NCBI RefSeq assembly: GCF_000622385.1
Contig: NZ_JASD01000008.1
Location: 2,232,001-2,296,000, forward strand
Length of the DNA stretch: 64,000 nucleotides
Source of the DNA: Sulfitobacter noctilucicola
GTDB taxonomy: Bacteria > Pseudomonadota > Alphaproteobacteria > Rhodobacterales > Rhodobacteraceae
Direction: 5' to 3'
Shown: positions 43,369-54,049 of the stretch, piece by piece
Numbering within the stretch: position 1 is the stretch's first letter
Layout of the letters: each line of letters starts with the position of its first letter
Program-made: the position numbers and the translations under genes
The notes under the pieces: generated by a model
Databases searched by the model: none
What the model was told of the DNA's origin: nothing
What the model saw: the letters and a program-made list of their open reading frames with translations, nothing else

Positions 43369-44724
43369 ATGAACCATTCATTCCACCCGAAGGCGACCGC
43401 CTGGGGCCTGCCGCTGTTTGCCGCCCTGATGTTGCTTGGTGCTTGCGACGAACGTGAAACCTATCTGCCGGGACCACGCGAAGATGTGCGTTCCGTCTTG
43501 CAGACACCTGCATTGGCGGCACCTTTAGAAAACGAAGCTGTGCCGGAAAACACAACGCGGGCGATCTCGCTTGGTGCGGCCAGCAACAACGCATCATGGA
43601 CACATACAACCGGCACCGCGCAGTACCGCGTGTCCCACGCAGCCTTGCGGACAGCCCCGCAATTGGCTTGGTCTGCGGACATCGGTGAGGGCGATAGCCG
43701 CCGGTTGCGGATTACGGCTGATCCGGTGGTTGCCGGTGGACGCGTTTTTACACTGGATGCTGGCGCACAGGTCGCTGCTACTTCAACGTCCGGCGCGCCA
43801 CTGTGGGTTCGTGACCTGACCCCTGCGAGCGACAAACAGGGACAGGCATCGGGTGGGGGCCTCGCTGTTGAGGGTGACACGCTTTATGTTTCCGTAGGCT
43901 ACGGCATTCTCGCGGCTCTTGACGTCAACAGCGGTGCAGTCCGCTGGACACAGGACCTTGAAGCGTCTGGTTCCGGCACACCCACGGTATCTGGTGATCT
44001 GGTCTATATCACATCCGGCGATGATACCGGTTGGGCCATCGACAAGACGGATGGCCGTGTGATGTGGCAAACGCGCTCCACGCCCAATGTAAATAATGTG
44101 CTTGGCGCTCCGGCTCCTGCGGTCACACCATCGTTGGCGATCTTTGCCTACGGGTCCGGTGAAGTGCAGGCGGTGTTCCGACGTGGCGGCCTTTCGCGGT
44201 GGGATGCTACAGTTGTCGGTAAACGCCCCGGTCGGGCCCGCTCGTCTATTTCGGACGTAACCAGCGCACCTGTGATCGCCGGCGACCGTGTGTTTGTCGG
44301 AAACGGATCGGGTCGTCTTGCGGCTCTCGATCTTGATAACGGCAGCCGCCTTTGGACGGCACGCGAAGGGGCTGTCACGCCCGTATGGCCCGCTGGCGGC
44401 AGCGTCTTTTTCGTGTCAGACCTGAATGAACTTCTGCGACTTGACGCCAGTGACGGCAGCCGCGTCTGGGGTGTGCCGCTCTCTAACTACGTCAAAGAAC
44501 GTCCGCGTCGCCGGTCCGAAGTCGTGGCACATCATGGCCCGATTATTGCGGGCGGGCGTCTGATCCTGACGTCGAATGACGGCTTTCTCCGCAGCTTTGA
44601 TCCGGTCAGCGGTGCACTTCTTGGCTCAACAGAGATACCGGGTGGTGCCACAACCGCACCCGTCGTTGCCGGTGGCACGCTTTATGTTGTGTCGCGCAAC
44701 GGTCAATTGCTCGCTTTCCGTTAG
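43369..44724 (+). CDS. bamB: outer membrane assembly lipoprotein BamB-like (PQQ beta-propeller)
   Basis: A 451-residue lipoprotein. The lipobox LLGAC places the modified Cys at residue 26. The rest is a beta-propeller of PQQ-type repeats, such as GGRVFTLDAGAQVAA and GDRVFVGNGSGRLAALDLDNG. BamB assists insertion of outer-membrane proteins by the BAM complex. It is longer than the enterobacterial protein, mainly at the N-terminus. It lies between the yfgM-like gene and der. Confidence 0.9.
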   Translation: MNHSFHPKATAWGLPLFAALMLLGACDERETYLPGPREDVRSVLQTPALAAPLENEAVPENTTRAISLGAASNNASWTHTTGTAQYRVSHAALRTAPQLAWSADIGEGDSRRLRITADPVVAGGRVFTLDAGAQVAATSTSGAPLWVRDLTPASDKQGQASGGGLAVEGDTLYVSVGYGILAALDVNSGAVRWTQDLEASGSGTPTVSGDLVYITSGDDTGWAIDKTDGRVMWQTRSTPNVNNVLGAPAPAVTPSLAIFAYGSGEVQAVFRRGGLSRWDATVVGKRPGRARSSISDVTSAPVIAGDRVFVGNGSGRLAALDLDNGSRLWTAREGAVTPVWPAGGSVFFVSDLNELLRLDASDGSRVWGVPLSNYVKERPRRRSEVVAHHGPIIAGGRLILTSNDGFLRSFDPVSGALLGSTEIPGGATTAPVVAGGTLYVVSRNGQLLAFR

Positions 44725-44741
44725 ACGAAAAATGGTCTAAA

Positions 44742-44760
44742 GGCCGGTTTTGATCCGGCC
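44742..44760. other. GC-rich hairpin between bamB and der
   Basis: GGCCGG (44742-44747) and CCGGCC (44755-44760) form a six-base stem with a seven-base loop. No clear T run follows, so termination is uncertain. It may reduce read-through into der. Confidence 0.35.
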
Positions 44761-44785
44761 CTTCCGTGCCGGTTGGAGCTTTGAG

Positions 44786-46249
44786 ATGTCCTTTACCCTC
44801 GCCATCGTGGGCCGCCCGAATGTGGGCAAGTCCACGCTGTTCAACCGCCTTGTAGGCAAACGCCTTGCTTTGGTCGATGACCAGCCCGGCGTAACGCGCG
44901 ACCTGCGTGAAGGTGCCGCACGTCTGGCCGACCTGCGCTTTACCGTGATCGACACGGCTGGTTTGGAAGAGGTAACGGACGACAGCCTTCAAGGGCGGAT
45001 GCGCCGCCTGACAGAGCGTGCTGTCGATATGGCCGACATCTGTCTGTTCATGGTTGACGCCCGCGTCGGCATTACGCCTTCCGATCTAGTCTTTGCCGAT
45101 ATTCTGCGTAAACGGTCCGCCAATGTTATCCTTGCAGCCAACAAGGCCGAGGGTAAAGCAGGCGAAGCAGGCGTCATGGAAGCCTATACGCTCGGACTGG
45201 GCGAGCCGATTGCGCTGTCTGCCGAGCACGGCGAGGGATTGAACGACCTCTATACGATGCTGATGCCGCTAGCCGATGCTTTTGCGGAACGTACCGAGGA
45301 TGACACACCCGAAACGGATATCGATCTGGAAGAAGACGCCGAAGTCGAAGAAGATCACGTGCCGGTGCCCACAGATGCCAAGCCTTTGCAGGTGGCTGTT
45401 GTCGGTCGTCCTAATGCGGGCAAATCTACGCTGATCAACCAGATCATGGGCGAGGACCGTCTGCTCACCGGACCGGAAGCAGGGATCACGCGGGACGCGA
45501 TTTCATTGCGCAAGGACTGGAACGGTGTCCCGATGCGCATCTTTGATACTGCCGGTATGCGCAAGAAGGCCAAAGTGCAGGAAAAACTGGAGAAACTCAG
45601 TGTTTCCGATGGTTTGCGCGCGGTAAAGTTTGCCGAGGTGGTGGTGGTTCTGCTGGACGCCGAAATCCCGTTCGAGCAACAGGATTTGCGCATCGCCGAT
45701 CTGGCAGAGCGTGAAGGCCGTGCGGTGGTGATCGCGGTAAACAAGTGGGACATTGAGGAAGACCGTCAGGCCAAGTTGAAAGGCCTCAAGGAGAGCTTCG
45801 AACGTCTGTTACCACAGTTGCGTGGCGCGCCGCTGATCACTGTGTCTGCCAAGACGGGTAGGGGGCTCGACCGTCTGCACGATGCAATCATGCGGGCCTA
45901 TGAGACCTGGAACCGTCGCGTGACGACTGCTCAATTGAACCGCTGGCTGGCGGGCATGATGGAGGCGCATCCGCCGCCCGCGCCACAAGGCAAGCGGATC
46001 AAGCTGCGGTATATGACGCAGGCCAAAACGCGGCCTCCGGGCTTTGTTGTGATGTGCAGTCACCCAGACAAGGTGCCCGAAAGCTACAGCCGGTATCTGG
46101 TCAATAACCTCAGAGTGGATTTCGACATGCCTGGCACGCCGATCCGGCTTTGGATGCGTGGGCAGAACGACGCAAACCCCTACAAAGGTCGCAAGAAAGC
46201 ACCGCCATCCAAGCTGCGCAAACACACCGAAGGCCGGCGTAAGGACTGA
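44786..46249 (+). CDS. der: ribosome biogenesis GTPase Der (EngA)
   Basis: A 487-residue protein with two GTPase domains and a C-terminal KH-like domain. The first P-loop GRPNVGKST is at residues 9-17, with DTAG near 55 and NKAE (a G4 variant). The second P-loop GRPNAGKST is near 205, with DTAG and NKWD. It helps assemble the 50S ribosomal subunit. ATG 44786 was chosen because it begins right before the P-loop strand. Confidence 0.95.
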   Translation: MSFTLAIVGRPNVGKSTLFNRLVGKRLALVDDQPGVTRDLREGAARLADLRFTVIDTAGLEEVTDDSLQGRMRRLTERAVDMADICLFMVDARVGITPSDLVFADILRKRSANVILAANKAEGKAGEAGVMEAYTLGLGEPIALSAEHGEGLNDLYTMLMPLADAFAERTEDDTPETDIDLEEDAEVEEDHVPVPTDAKPLQVAVVGRPNAGKSTLINQIMGEDRLLTGPEAGITRDAISLRKDWNGVPMRIFDTAGMRKKAKVQEKLEKLSVSDGLRAVKFAEVVVVLLDAEIPFEQQDLRIADLAEREGRAVVIAVNKWDIEEDRQAKLKGLKESFERLLPQLRGAPLITVSAKTGRGLDRLHDAIMRAYETWNRRVTTAQLNRWLAGMMEAHPPPAPQGKRIKLRYMTQAKTRPPGFVVMCSHPDKVPESYSRYLVNNLRVDFDMPGTPIRLWMRGQNDANPYKGRKKAPPSKLRKHTEGRRKD

Positions 46250-46258
46250 TGAGGGCGC

Positions 46259-46277
46259 GGAAACTTTGGAAGTTTCC
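46259..46277 (+). other. first of two tandem hairpins after der
   Basis: GGAAACTT (46259-46266) pairs with AAGTTTCC (46270-46277) around three bases. It sits just upstream of the true terminator hairpin. Confidence 0.5.
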
Positions 46278-46281
46278 GAGC

Positions 46282-46307
46282 CGTTTTCTTTGAAAGAAAA
46301 CGTTTTT
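46282..46307 (+). terminator. intrinsic terminator after der
   Basis: CGTTTTCTT (46282-46290) pairs with AAGAAAACG (46294-46302) around TGA, followed by five T at 46303-46307. It separates der from the convergent membrane-protein gene, whose stop starts three bases later. Confidence 0.8.
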
Positions 46308-46309
46308 CT

Positions 46310-47023
46310 TCAGAGGGCGCGGAAAGCTTTCAGGGTCGGGACTGCCATGACTAAGGCCCCGCCGCCCGCGATATAGGCGACGAGAGGAGTTGATTCGAGG
46401 TTGGCCACGACGACTGCGATCAATGCCCAGATAACCGCCACGCCATATGTTGGTGCACGGCCCAACGCGGCTTGCACGAAGCATCCGATCAGGATGGCGA
46501 GGCCTACAAACACCATTCCGGCCGTGTCTTGCCCCATCCATCCATAGCCCGCGGCAAGCAGTCCCAAAGACACGCAGGACGCAGCTGATAGCCATCCCGC
46601 ATAAAGCCCAACAGGCCACGCCGCCCAAGGGGCGTTTGCGACAGGGGCTACGAATAATGCTGCCAATGCCGTTAGCAGCATGATCCAGATCAGGACACTT
46701 GCCCAAATCGGGCTTGCCACGGCAACCGCTAGCCAGCCGGTCCCCACCAGCAGCGATAGGCACAGCGGTTTGCGCATATCATGCCATTGGCCGTCATTGC
46801 GCGCCTTCACCAATCCCCAAGCAAGCCCAAGGATCAACCAGCCGTAAATCACGCCCCAGATTGCAAACGCATATCCCTCGGGCTGTACAGGGGGATTGTC
46901 CTGCGGCACCGGGAACTGGTTGGGATCAAATCCTGCAAACCCTTCTACAAAGAAGGGTGATGCGGCAAACGCTACTGCCAGCAAGAGGCAGAGCACGGCA
47001 AAGAGCGGACGGGAATTGGACAT
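46310..47023 (-). CDS. TspO/MBR-like tryptophan-rich membrane protein
   Basis: A 237-residue protein with about seven hydrophobic segments and several Trp. PPVQPEGYAFAIWGVIYGWL resembles the Pro-Trp-rich loop of TspO/MBR proteins, but the protein is longer than the usual 160 residues. AAGGAAATCCT supports ATG 47023. TspO proteins bind porphyrins or act as sensors; this assignment is by resemblance only. Confidence 0.65.
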   Translation of the reverse strand: MSNSRPLFAVLCLLLAVAFAASPFFVEGFAGFDPNQFPVPQDNPPVQPEGYAFAIWGVIYGWLILGLAWGLVKARNDGQWHDMRKPLCLSLLVGTGWLAVAVASPIWASVLIWIMLLTALAALFVAPVANAPWAAWPVGLYAGWLSAASCVSLGLLAAGYGWMGQDTAGMVFVGLAILIGCFVQAALGRAPTYGVAVIWALIAVVVANLESTPLVAYIAGGGALVMAVPTLKAFRAL

Positions 47024-47097
47024 AGGATTTCCTTTGCATTGCAGCTGTTTGTAACGTAGCGCCAACGCCGGCTTTTTCCAATGTCCCGTGTCTGACG

Positions 47098-48390
47098 TTA
47101 CGCCAATCGACCTTCTGCCGTCAGCATCGTCTTGCCACCTAGATAGGGGGCCAGAACCTGCGGCAATTCTACCGAGCCATCCGCCTGCTGCCCGTTCTCC
47201 AGCACGGCAATCAAGCAGCGCCCAACCGCCAGACCCGACCCGTTCAGCGTGTGCACGAACTGCGGCTTGCCGCCATCGGCAGGTTTGAAGCGCGCATTCA
47301 TGCGCCGCGCCTGAAAATCGCCGGTGGTGGAGACAGAGGAGATTTCACGGTAGGTATCCTGCCCGGGCACCCAGGCTTCGATGTCAAAGGTGCGGCGTGC
47401 GCCAAACCCCATGTCGCCAGTGCACAGGATTACGGTGCGGTAGGGGATGCCCAAACGTTCCAGAATATCTTCGGCACAGCGCAGCATGCGCTTTTGCTCG
47501 TTGTCGCTTTCCTCGGGCAGTGTGACGCTGACCATCTCGACCTTTTCAAACTGGTGCTGACGCAGCATGCCTGACGTGTCACGCCCTGCGGAGCCCGCCT
47601 CGGACCGGAAGCACAGGGTATGTGCAGTATAACGACGGGGCAGTGTGCTTTGCTCGACTACATCACCAGCGACAGTATAGGTCAGCGGCACTTCCGATGT
47701 CGGAACCAGCCACATGCCCTCGGACGTCTGATAGCTGTCTTCGCCAAATTTGGGCAGCTTGTCGGTGCCATACATTGCGTCATCCCCGACCAGCACGGGC
47801 GGGTTTACTTCTGTCAGGCCGTTTTCGTCTACATGCGTGTCCAGCATGAACTGCGCTAACGCGCGGTGAATGCGCGCTACGGCGCCCGTGAGCAACACAA
47901 ACCGGCTGCCTGAAATTTTTGCCGCGGTTTCGAAATCCATGGAGGCGGCAACGCCTGCAATTTCAAAATGCTCTTTCGGTGTGAAGTCAAAGCTCGGGAT
48001 ATCGCCCCAACGGTTCACCTCGACGTTGTCAGCTTCGTCCTTGCCGTCCGGCACATCATCTGCAGGATTGTTGGGCAGGCGGGCAAGCACGTCCGTCAAC
48101 TGCGCATCAAGCGCCTTGGCCTCTGCCTGCATTGTGGCGACTTCTTCTTTCTTCTGTCCAACCAGCGCGCGCAGACGCTCGAACTCAGCGTCATCGCCCT
48201 TTGCTTTGGCGGCCCCGACAAGTTTGGAGGCCTTGTTCTGCTCGGCCTGGGCTGTCTCTGCCGCGCCGATCTTGGCACGCCGCGCCTCGTCGAGTTTGAG
48301 GATCTCGGAAGACACAGGTGCATCCCCGCGCCGCGCGAGGGCGGCGTCGAAAGCATCAGGGTTTTCGCGGATGGCGCGGATGTCGTGCAT
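47098..48390 (-). CDS. serS: serine-tRNA ligase
   Basis: A 430-residue class II aminoacyl-tRNA synthetase that charges tRNA-Ser. The N-terminal coiled-coil arm (about residues 30-105) is present. Motif 2 is visible in [14 protein letters not shown] and HQFEKVE, and motif 3 in [18 protein letters not shown]. Length and motifs are complete. The 281-base gap upstream (48391-48671) to yajC holds no other gene that I can support. Confidence 0.97.
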   Translation of the reverse strand: MHDIRAIRENPDAFDAALARRGDAPVSSEILKLDEARRAKIGAAETAQAEQNKASKLVGAAKAKGDDAEFERLRALVGQKKEEVATMQAEAKALDAQLTDVLARLPNNPADDVPDGKDEADNVEVNRWGDIPSFDFTPKEHFEIAGVAASMDFETAAKISGSRFVLLTGAVARIHRALAQFMLDTHVDENGLTEVNPPVLVGDDAMYGTDKLPKFGEDSYQTSEGMWLVPTSEVPLTYTVAGDVVEQSTLPRRYTAHTLCFRSEAGSAGRDTSGMLRQHQFEKVEMVSVTLPEESDNEQKRMLRCAEDILERLGIPYRTVILCTGDMGFGARRTFDIEAWVPGQDTYREISSVSTTGDFQARRMNARFKPADGGKPQFVHTLNGSGLAVGRCLIAVLENGQQADGSVELPQVLAPYLGGKTMLTAEGRLA

Positions 48391-48671
48391 GGGAGGCGTC
48401 CTTGGATTTGAGTCGTCTTGGCTGCGTTATGCCGGATTGTGGCGCGGAGGGGTAGGTGTTGATGGTTCGATATGCGGCGCTTGACAGGACTTAGCATACG
48501 CCCATCCCAGCGAAAGCGGCGCAGACCCGTAGCCTAATCGAACCGGCGTCCCGATAGTCCATCTAAATCCCACCTTTGCACCTTGCGTCCGTCCGTGCGC
48601 GTGCATAGGTTCTGCCAAACTTCGAAGGGGATGCCGATGCGTGCCCAATTCCGCGAAAAAAGGACTGTACG

Positions 48672-48950
48672 ATGGCCGGTATCGAGCAATTTATCCCCCT
48701 CATTCTGATCTTTGGTATCATGTATTTCCTGCTGATCCGTCCGCAGCAGAAAAAGGTCAAAGAACACACTGCCATGGTCGCGGCGTTGCGCCGGGGCGAT
48801 CAGGTCGTCACGCAAGGCGGGATCATCGGCAAGGTCGTCAAGGTCAAGGACGACGGCGAGATCGAGGTTGAGGTCGCTGACGGTGTGAAGGTGCGCGTTG
48901 TGCAATCCACTATCGCTACTGTTGTCTCCAAAACCGAACCGGCGAAGTAA
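48672..48950 (+). CDS. yajC: preprotein translocase subunit YajC
   Basis: A 92-residue protein with one N-terminal membrane helix (PLILIFGIMYFLLIRPQQKK) and the conserved LRRGDQVVTQGGIIGKV segment. It works with SecDF at the translocon. It is followed by secD after 33 bases. Confidence 0.95.
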   Translation: MAGIEQFIPLILIFGIMYFLLIRPQQKKVKEHTAMVAALRRGDQVVTQGGIIGKVVKVKDDGEIEVEVADGVKVRVVQSTIATVVSKTEPAK

Positions 48951-48983
48951 CCGCCCCCTAGCCGCGCCAGAGAGGGCTCAGCC

Positions 48984-50633
48984 ATGCTTCAGATTGATCT
49001 GTGGAAACGGATAACGATCGCGCTTTGCTGTGCGCTTGGCCTATGGCTGGCGCTGCCAAATGCGTTCTACGGACCGGTTGAACAGCACAACGATGCTGTG
49101 GCCGCGATGGAGTTATCGGGCAGCACGCCCGAGCTTGAGGCGCAAAAGGCATTGTGGCCTGAATGGTTGCCGTCCGGTCTGGTTAATCTGGGTCTTGATC
49201 TGCGCGGCGGTGCACATCTGCTGGCCGAGGTCCGTGTGGAAGATGTTTACGCCAACCGCATGGAGGCCCAATGGCCTGCGGTGCGTGATGCCTTGCGCAG
49301 CCTGACACCGGTGCGCCGCCAGCAATCCCCCGCAGATGAGCTGCGCGTGCGGTTGAACGACGATACCAAGATGGCGGAAGCGCTGGAAATTACGCGCGGC
49401 CTTGCGCAGCCTGTCCAGACGATCACCGGTGCAGGTTCCACCGACATTGTGGTACGCGGCGAGGATGGCACCATCATCATCACTTTCTCGGACGCCGAAA
49501 AGCAGGCGACCGATGAACGCACTATGCAGCAATCGCTTGAGATTATCCGCCGCCGGATCGACGAGGTTGGCACACGTGAGCCGACGATCCAGCGGCAAGG
49601 CACCGACCGTATTCTTATTCAGGTGCCCGGTGTCGGTTCAGCCGCAGAGCTGAAGGAAATCATCGGCACCACCGCGCAACTGACCTTCAATCCGGTGGTC
49701 AGTCGTGGCTCCGACGGTGCTGCAAATCCCGGTTTGGGCAACAAGCTTATCCCGTCGATTGACGAGCCCGGTGCGTTCTATGTCGTAGAATCGGCGCCTG
49801 TTGTCACCGGCGAAGAGCTGGTCGACGCGCAGCCGTCCTTTGACCAGAACGGCCGACCGGCCGTTAGTTTCCGGTTCAACACCAGCGGCGCGCGCAAGTT
49901 CGGTGACTACACCGCAGACAACATCGGCGCACCTTTCGCTATCGTGCTTGATGATGAAGTTATCAGCGCCCCCACGATCCAAAGCCATATCCCCGGCGGA
50001 TCAGGCATCATCACCGGTAATTTCAACGTCGAAGAATCGACGAACCTTGCCATTCTTTTGCGGGCAGGGGCCTTGCCTGCGGGTCTCGATTTCCTTGAGG
50101 AACGCACCATTGGGCCCGAATTGGGTCAAGACAGCATTGATGCAGGTAAAGTCGCCACGATCGTGGCCTTTGTTGCAGTGCTCTTTTTCATGTTTGTAAG
50201 CTATGGCCTGTTCGGCATCTTTGCGAATGTGGCGCTGATCATCAACGTTGCGATGATATTTGGTCTGCTGAGCCTTGTGGGTGCCACGCTGACCTTGCCG
50301 GGTATCGCGGGCATCGTGCTGACCGTCGGTATGGCGGTTGATGCCAACGTTCTGATCTTCGAGCGTATCCGCGAGGAACTGAAAACCGCCAAGGGTCCGG
50401 CACGCGCCATTTCGCTTGGCTATGAAAAAGCGCTGAGTGCGATCATTGATGCGAACATTACCACGCTGATTACAGCGATCATCCTGTTTATCATGGGCTC
50501 GGGTCCGGTGCGCGGCTTTGCGATTACACTGGGCTTCGGCATCATCACATCGGTCTTTACAGCCATCTTCGTGACCCGCCTGTTTGTGGTCTTGTGGTTT
50601 GAACGGGCACGCCCAAAAACGATTGAGGTCTGA
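48984..50633 (+). CDS. secD: protein translocase subunit SecD
   Basis: A 549-residue inner-membrane protein with six membrane segments and a large periplasmic domain. The LVNLGLDLRGGAHLLAEV start, GLPAGLDFLEERTIGPELG-like segment and GMAVDANVLIFERIREEL are diagnostic. It uses the proton gradient to finish protein export. It forms an operon with yajC and secF. Confidence 0.96.
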   Translation: MLQIDLWKRITIALCCALGLWLALPNAFYGPVEQHNDAVAAMELSGSTPELEAQKALWPEWLPSGLVNLGLDLRGGAHLLAEVRVEDVYANRMEAQWPAVRDALRSLTPVRRQQSPADELRVRLNDDTKMAEALEITRGLAQPVQTITGAGSTDIVVRGEDGTIIITFSDAEKQATDERTMQQSLEIIRRRIDEVGTREPTIQRQGTDRILIQVPGVGSAAELKEIIGTTAQLTFNPVVSRGSDGAANPGLGNKLIPSIDEPGAFYVVESAPVVTGEELVDAQPSFDQNGRPAVSFRFNTSGARKFGDYTADNIGAPFAIVLDDEVISAPTIQSHIPGGSGIITGNFNVEESTNLAILLRAGALPAGLDFLEERTIGPELGQDSIDAGKVATIVAFVAVLFFMFVSYGLFGIFANVALIINVAMIFGLLSLVGATLTLPGIAGIVLTVGMAVDANVLIFERIREELKTAKGPARAISLGYEKALSAIIDANITTLITAIILFIMGSGPVRGFAITLGFGIITSVFTAIFVTRLFVVLWFERARPKTIEV

Positions 50634-50634
50634 C

Positions 50635-51603
50635 ATGCGTCTGCGTCTGTTCAAAGAAGCGCCAAATTTCGACTACTTTAACCGCTGGAAGCTCTGGTTG
50701 GGTATTTCCGCGCTGATGATGGTGGTCGCTGCAGCGTCCTTCATGCTTCAGGGACTGAACTACGGCATCGACTTTCGCGGCGGCACGACGATCCGCACCG
50801 AAAGCCCGCGCGTTGTGGATGTGGCTGAGTTCCGCGCCGCAATGGATGCGTTGGAGCTGGGCGACATCAGCATCACCGAAGTTTTCGACCCCTCGTTTCG
50901 CGAAGACCAGAATGTTGCGATGATCCGTATTCAGGCGCAGGACGGCCAAGAAGCGGTCACGGCGGACACCATTGAGCGCGTCGAGGCGGCACTCGCCGAA
51001 GTGCGCCCCGATATCAAATTTGTCTCGGTTGAATCTGTCGGGCCGAAGGTATCGGGCGAGTTGATCCAGACGGCGGTCATTGCCGTTGTCTTGGCGATTG
51101 GTGCGGTTCTGATCTACATCTGGCTGCGCTTCGAATGGCAGTTTGCGGCCGGTGCCGTGCTGGCGCTGGTACACGATGTGGTCCTGACCATCGGTGTCTT
51201 CTCGGAACTGCAAATTCGGTTTGATCTGGCGATCATTGCCGCGTTGCTGACCATTGTCGGCTATTCGCTGAACGATACTGTTGTTGTCTTTGACCGCGTG
51301 CGGGAAAACCTGCGTAAATACAAAAAGCGCGACCTGAAAGAAGTGATGAACCTGTCCATTAACGAAACGATGAGCCGTACGTTTATGACCTCTTTCACCA
51401 CGCTTATTGCGCTGATCGCGCTGTTCGTGCTGGGCGGTGATGTGATCCGTGGCTTTGTTTTCGCCATGATCTGGGGCGTGATCGTCGGTACGTATTCCTC
51501 GATCTTTGTGGCCTCTGCCATCCTGCTGTACTTTGGCGTCAAGCGCGACTGGTCAAAACCTGATGCAAACGCTGGAAACCAATACGCCAACATAGATGCC
51601 TGA
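50635..51603 (+). CDS. secF: protein translocase subunit SecF
   Basis: A 322-residue protein with six membrane segments. GIDFRGGTTI near residue 43, and GYSLNDTVVVFDRVREN with SINETMSRTFMTS, are characteristic. The ATG follows the secD stop by one base. It overlaps the next gene by eight bases. Confidence 0.96.
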   Translation: MRLRLFKEAPNFDYFNRWKLWLGISALMMVVAAASFMLQGLNYGIDFRGGTTIRTESPRVVDVAEFRAAMDALELGDISITEVFDPSFREDQNVAMIRIQAQDGQEAVTADTIERVEAALAEVRPDIKFVSVESVGPKVSGELIQTAVIAVVLAIGAVLIYIWLRFEWQFAAGAVLALVHDVVLTIGVFSELQIRFDLAIIAALLTIVGYSLNDTVVVFDRVRENLRKYKKRDLKEVMNLSINETMSRTFMTSFTTLIALIALFVLGGDVIRGFVFAMIWGVIVGTYSSIFVASAILLYFGVKRDWSKPDANAGNQYANIDA

Positions 51604-52351
51604 CGCACTGGCATCGGCCTTTCAGACCGACGGTCTGATATGGTTGGTGCTGGTGGTGTTCATTGCAGGTCTGGTGCGCGGCTTTGCCGGATTTGGCTCT
51701 GCCATGATCATTATGCCTGTGGCCTCGTCGGTCCTGTCACCGGTTGAGGCGGTCATCTTTCTTGTCGCAGCCGAACTTATCGGTCCTCTGCCGAACCTGC
51801 CCGCTGCACTGCGTGATGGCACTCCGCGTGATATTGGATTGATGATGATTGGGGCCACTTTCGCGTTACCCTTTGGTCTTTGGGGGCTGTCGGTCATTAA
51901 TCCGCAGATATTCGGCTGGTCTATCTCCATCCTAGTGCTGTTGTTGCTATGCCTTCTGGTGGCGGGATGGCGGTATCAGGGGCCGCTCGGCCCGCGTCTG
52001 GTGACGGCGACCGGTGCGTTGGGTGGATTTATGACCGGGTTTGCCGGATTGCCGGGGCCGCCCGTCATCATGCTCTATATGGCCAGCACATTGCCTGTCT
52101 CGGTTATTCGCGCAAACTTCCTGCTGTATCTCGTCGTGCTCGACCTCATGCTGGTGCCATTGCTCTGGATGACGAACCTGATGGTGTGGAAGATCGCGCT
52201 GCTGGGGCTACTGGTGGGGATTCCAAATCTGGTGGCCAACATGATCGGGGCGCGGCTTTTTGACCCAAAGGCAGAGGTGCTTTTTCGCCGTGTGGCCTAT
52301 ATCGTTATCGCGGCGTCGGCTATAGTTGGTCTGCCGCTTTGGAGAGGATGA
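51596..52351 (+). CDS. TauE/SafE family permease (second in window)
   Basis: A 251-residue membrane protein of the TauE/SafE (DUF81) family with about eight hydrophobic segments. VRGFAGFGSAMIIMPVAS and MTGFAGLPGPPVIMLYM are the two family repeats. It is unlike the member at 21512 in sequence. It overlaps secF by eight bases and is likely cotranscribed; the anion moved is unknown. Confidence 0.88.
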   Translation: MPDALASAFQTDGLIWLVLVVFIAGLVRGFAGFGSAMIIMPVASSVLSPVEAVIFLVAAELIGPLPNLPAALRDGTPRDIGLMMIGATFALPFGLWGLSVINPQIFGWSISILVLLLLCLLVAGWRYQGPLGPRLVTATGALGGFMTGFAGLPGPPVIMLYMASTLPVSVIRANFLLYLVVLDLMLVPLLWMTNLMVWKIALLGLLVGIPNLVANMIGARLFDPKAEVLFRRVAYIVIAASAIVGLPLWRG

Positions 52352-52354
52352 CAC

Positions 52355-52708
52355 ATGCGTCTGACCGAAATTGAATTTAACGATTCCAAACCCGTTGACG
52401 GCTACGGCCCGGGCTTTTTCCGGATCGGAGGAAAACTGATCGAGGGGCCGGTTGTCACGGGGCCATCCGGTACGCGCAGTTGGGGCGGGCTTGACGATAC
52501 CGAAACGCTGCTCGCCTTCGCAGGTGAAGTCGATGTGGTGTTTGTCGGCACCGGTGCCGATGTAGCTCATCTGCCCGACGCTTTGTCAGAGGCGATGGAA
52601 ACTGCCGGTATCGGCGTGGAGCCCATGTCGTCCCCTGCCGCCTGCCGTACCTACAATGTCTTGCTAAGCGAAGGCCGACGTGTAGCGCTGGCGCTGCTTC
52701 CGATCTGA
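52355..52708 (+). CDS. Mth938-like domain protein (DUF498)
   Basis: A 117-residue protein of the Mth938/NDUFAF3-like family. GYGPGFFRIGG and SWGGLDDTE near the start and the C-terminal MSSPAACRTYNVLLSEGRRVALALLPI-type end match. Mitochondrial relatives assist complex I assembly. It lies between secF-linked genes and ccmA. Confidence 0.9.
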   Translation: MRLTEIEFNDSKPVDGYGPGFFRIGGKLIEGPVVTGPSGTRSWGGLDDTETLLAFAGEVDVVFVGTGADVAHLPDALSEAMETAGIGVEPMSSPAACRTYNVLLSEGRRVALALLPI

Positions 52709-52714
52709 TCCCGC

Positions 52715-53332
52715 ATGACGCTCAATGCCCATAACCTGACGCTGGCCCGTGGTGGTGTGCCTGTTGTGACCGGCCTCAGCTTTACGCTGAGCAGCGGACA
52801 GGCGCTGATCCTGCGGGGGCCGAACGGGGCGGGCAAAACGACGCTGCTGCGCACGGTCGCGGGGCTACTGCCGCCGCTGGCGGGTGACATTAGCGGGGCA
52901 GATGACGGTGTCGCCTATGCCGGACACGCGGACGGCATCAAAGCGATGCTGAGCGTGCGCGAAAACCTCCACTTCTGGGCGCAGATTTTCGGTGTGAATG
53001 ATATCGAGCCTGCGATCGAGGCCTATGCCCTTGCACCTTTGGCCGACAGATTGGCCGGTACGCTTTCAGCAGGGCAAAAGCGCCGTCTGGGTCTGGCACG
53101 GCTGTTGGTTACGGGGTGCCCCGTATGGGTACTGGATGAACCGACTGTCTCACTTGATACAGATGCCGTGGCGATGTTCGCACGTGTGGTAGAAGCGCAT
53201 CTGGGGCAGGGCGGCTCCGCATTGCTCGCCACGCATATTGATCTTGGTGTCGAAGCAGAGGTGCTTGACCTCACGCCCTTTCGTGCAGCGAGTACCTTGC
53301 GTGCCGGTGCAAGCGATGAGGCATTTCTGTGA
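52715..53332 (+). CDS. ccmA: haem exporter ATP-binding protein CcmA
   Basis: A 205-residue ABC ATPase of cytochrome c maturation. Walker [10 protein letters not shown], signature [15 protein letters not shown] and Walker B VWVLDEPT are intact. With CcmB it drives release of holo-CcmE. Its stop overlaps the GTG start of ccmB. Confidence 0.95.
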   Translation: MTLNAHNLTLARGGVPVVTGLSFTLSSGQALILRGPNGAGKTTLLRTVAGLLPPLAGDISGADDGVAYAGHADGIKAMLSVRENLHFWAQIFGVNDIEPAIEAYALAPLADRLAGTLSAGQKRRLGLARLLVTGCPVWVLDEPTVSLDTDAVAMFARVVEAHLGQGGSALLATHIDLGVEAEVLDLTPFRAASTLRAGASDEAFL

Positions 53333-53985
53333 TTGCTTTGTTGCTATGTGACCTCAAGCTTGCCTTTCGCGCAGGCGGTGGCTTTGGCCTCGGCCTCGCG
53401 TTCTTTCTGATTGTTGTAACGCTGGTGCCATTCAGTGTAGGGCCGGAGCCGGCGCTTCTGGCTTCCATCGCACCCGGTGTGCTGTGGCTTGGTGCGTTGC
53501 TGGCGTGCCTCTTGTCGCTCGACCGGCTGCTGGCGCTTGATTATGAGGACGGGACGCTGGATGTGCTTTTAACTGCGCCGGTGCCGCTTGAGGCGGCTGT
53601 CACCGTCAAGGCATTGGCCCACTGGCTGACAACCAGTCTGCCGCTGGTTCTTGCGGCCCCCGTTCTGGGTGTTTTGCTGAACCTGCCGGAGGGCGGGTAT
53701 GTCTGGCTGTTGATCTCTCTTGCCGTTGGTACACCTGCCTTGTCCGTGATCGGTACTTTTGGCGCTGCACTTACCGTAGGTATCAAACGCGGCGGTCTGC
53801 TATTATCATTGCTGGTTCTGCCACTCTACGTCCCGACGCTGATTTTCGGCGCGGAGGCGGCGCGCCGTGGCGCTGCAGGGCTGGATCCCTCGACGCCGCT
53901 TTTCATGCTGGCAGGGATCACGCTGGGGACAATTGCACTGATGCCTTTTGCCAGCGCGGCAGTCCTGCGGATGGGCCTGCGATAA
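53329..53985 (+). CDS. ccmB: haem exporter permease CcmB
   Basis: A 218-residue protein with six membrane segments. [21 protein letters not shown] is the conserved cytoplasmic loop. The GTG start at 53329 overlaps the ccmA stop (GTGA). It pairs with CcmA. Confidence 0.95.
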   Translation: MIALLLCDLKLAFRAGGGFGLGLAFFLIVVTLVPFSVGPEPALLASIAPGVLWLGALLACLLSLDRLLALDYEDGTLDVLLTAPVPLEAAVTVKALAHWLTTSLPLVLAAPVLGVLLNLPEGGYVWLLISLAVGTPALSVIGTFGAALTVGIKRGGLLLSLLVLPLYVPTLIFGAEAARRGAAGLDPSTPLFMLAGITLGTIALMPFASAAVLRMGLR

Positions 53986-54049
53986 TGTGCGCCTTAGATG
54001 TGATGATTTGCCCATTGAGGCGACGCCTGCGGGAGATTAGATAGGTTCT

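Noticed and set aside
48427..48648. A 73-codon minus-strand frame between serS and yajC
   Set aside because: It lacks a ribosome site and has a Pro/His/Arg-rich composition typical of non-coding GC-rich DNA.
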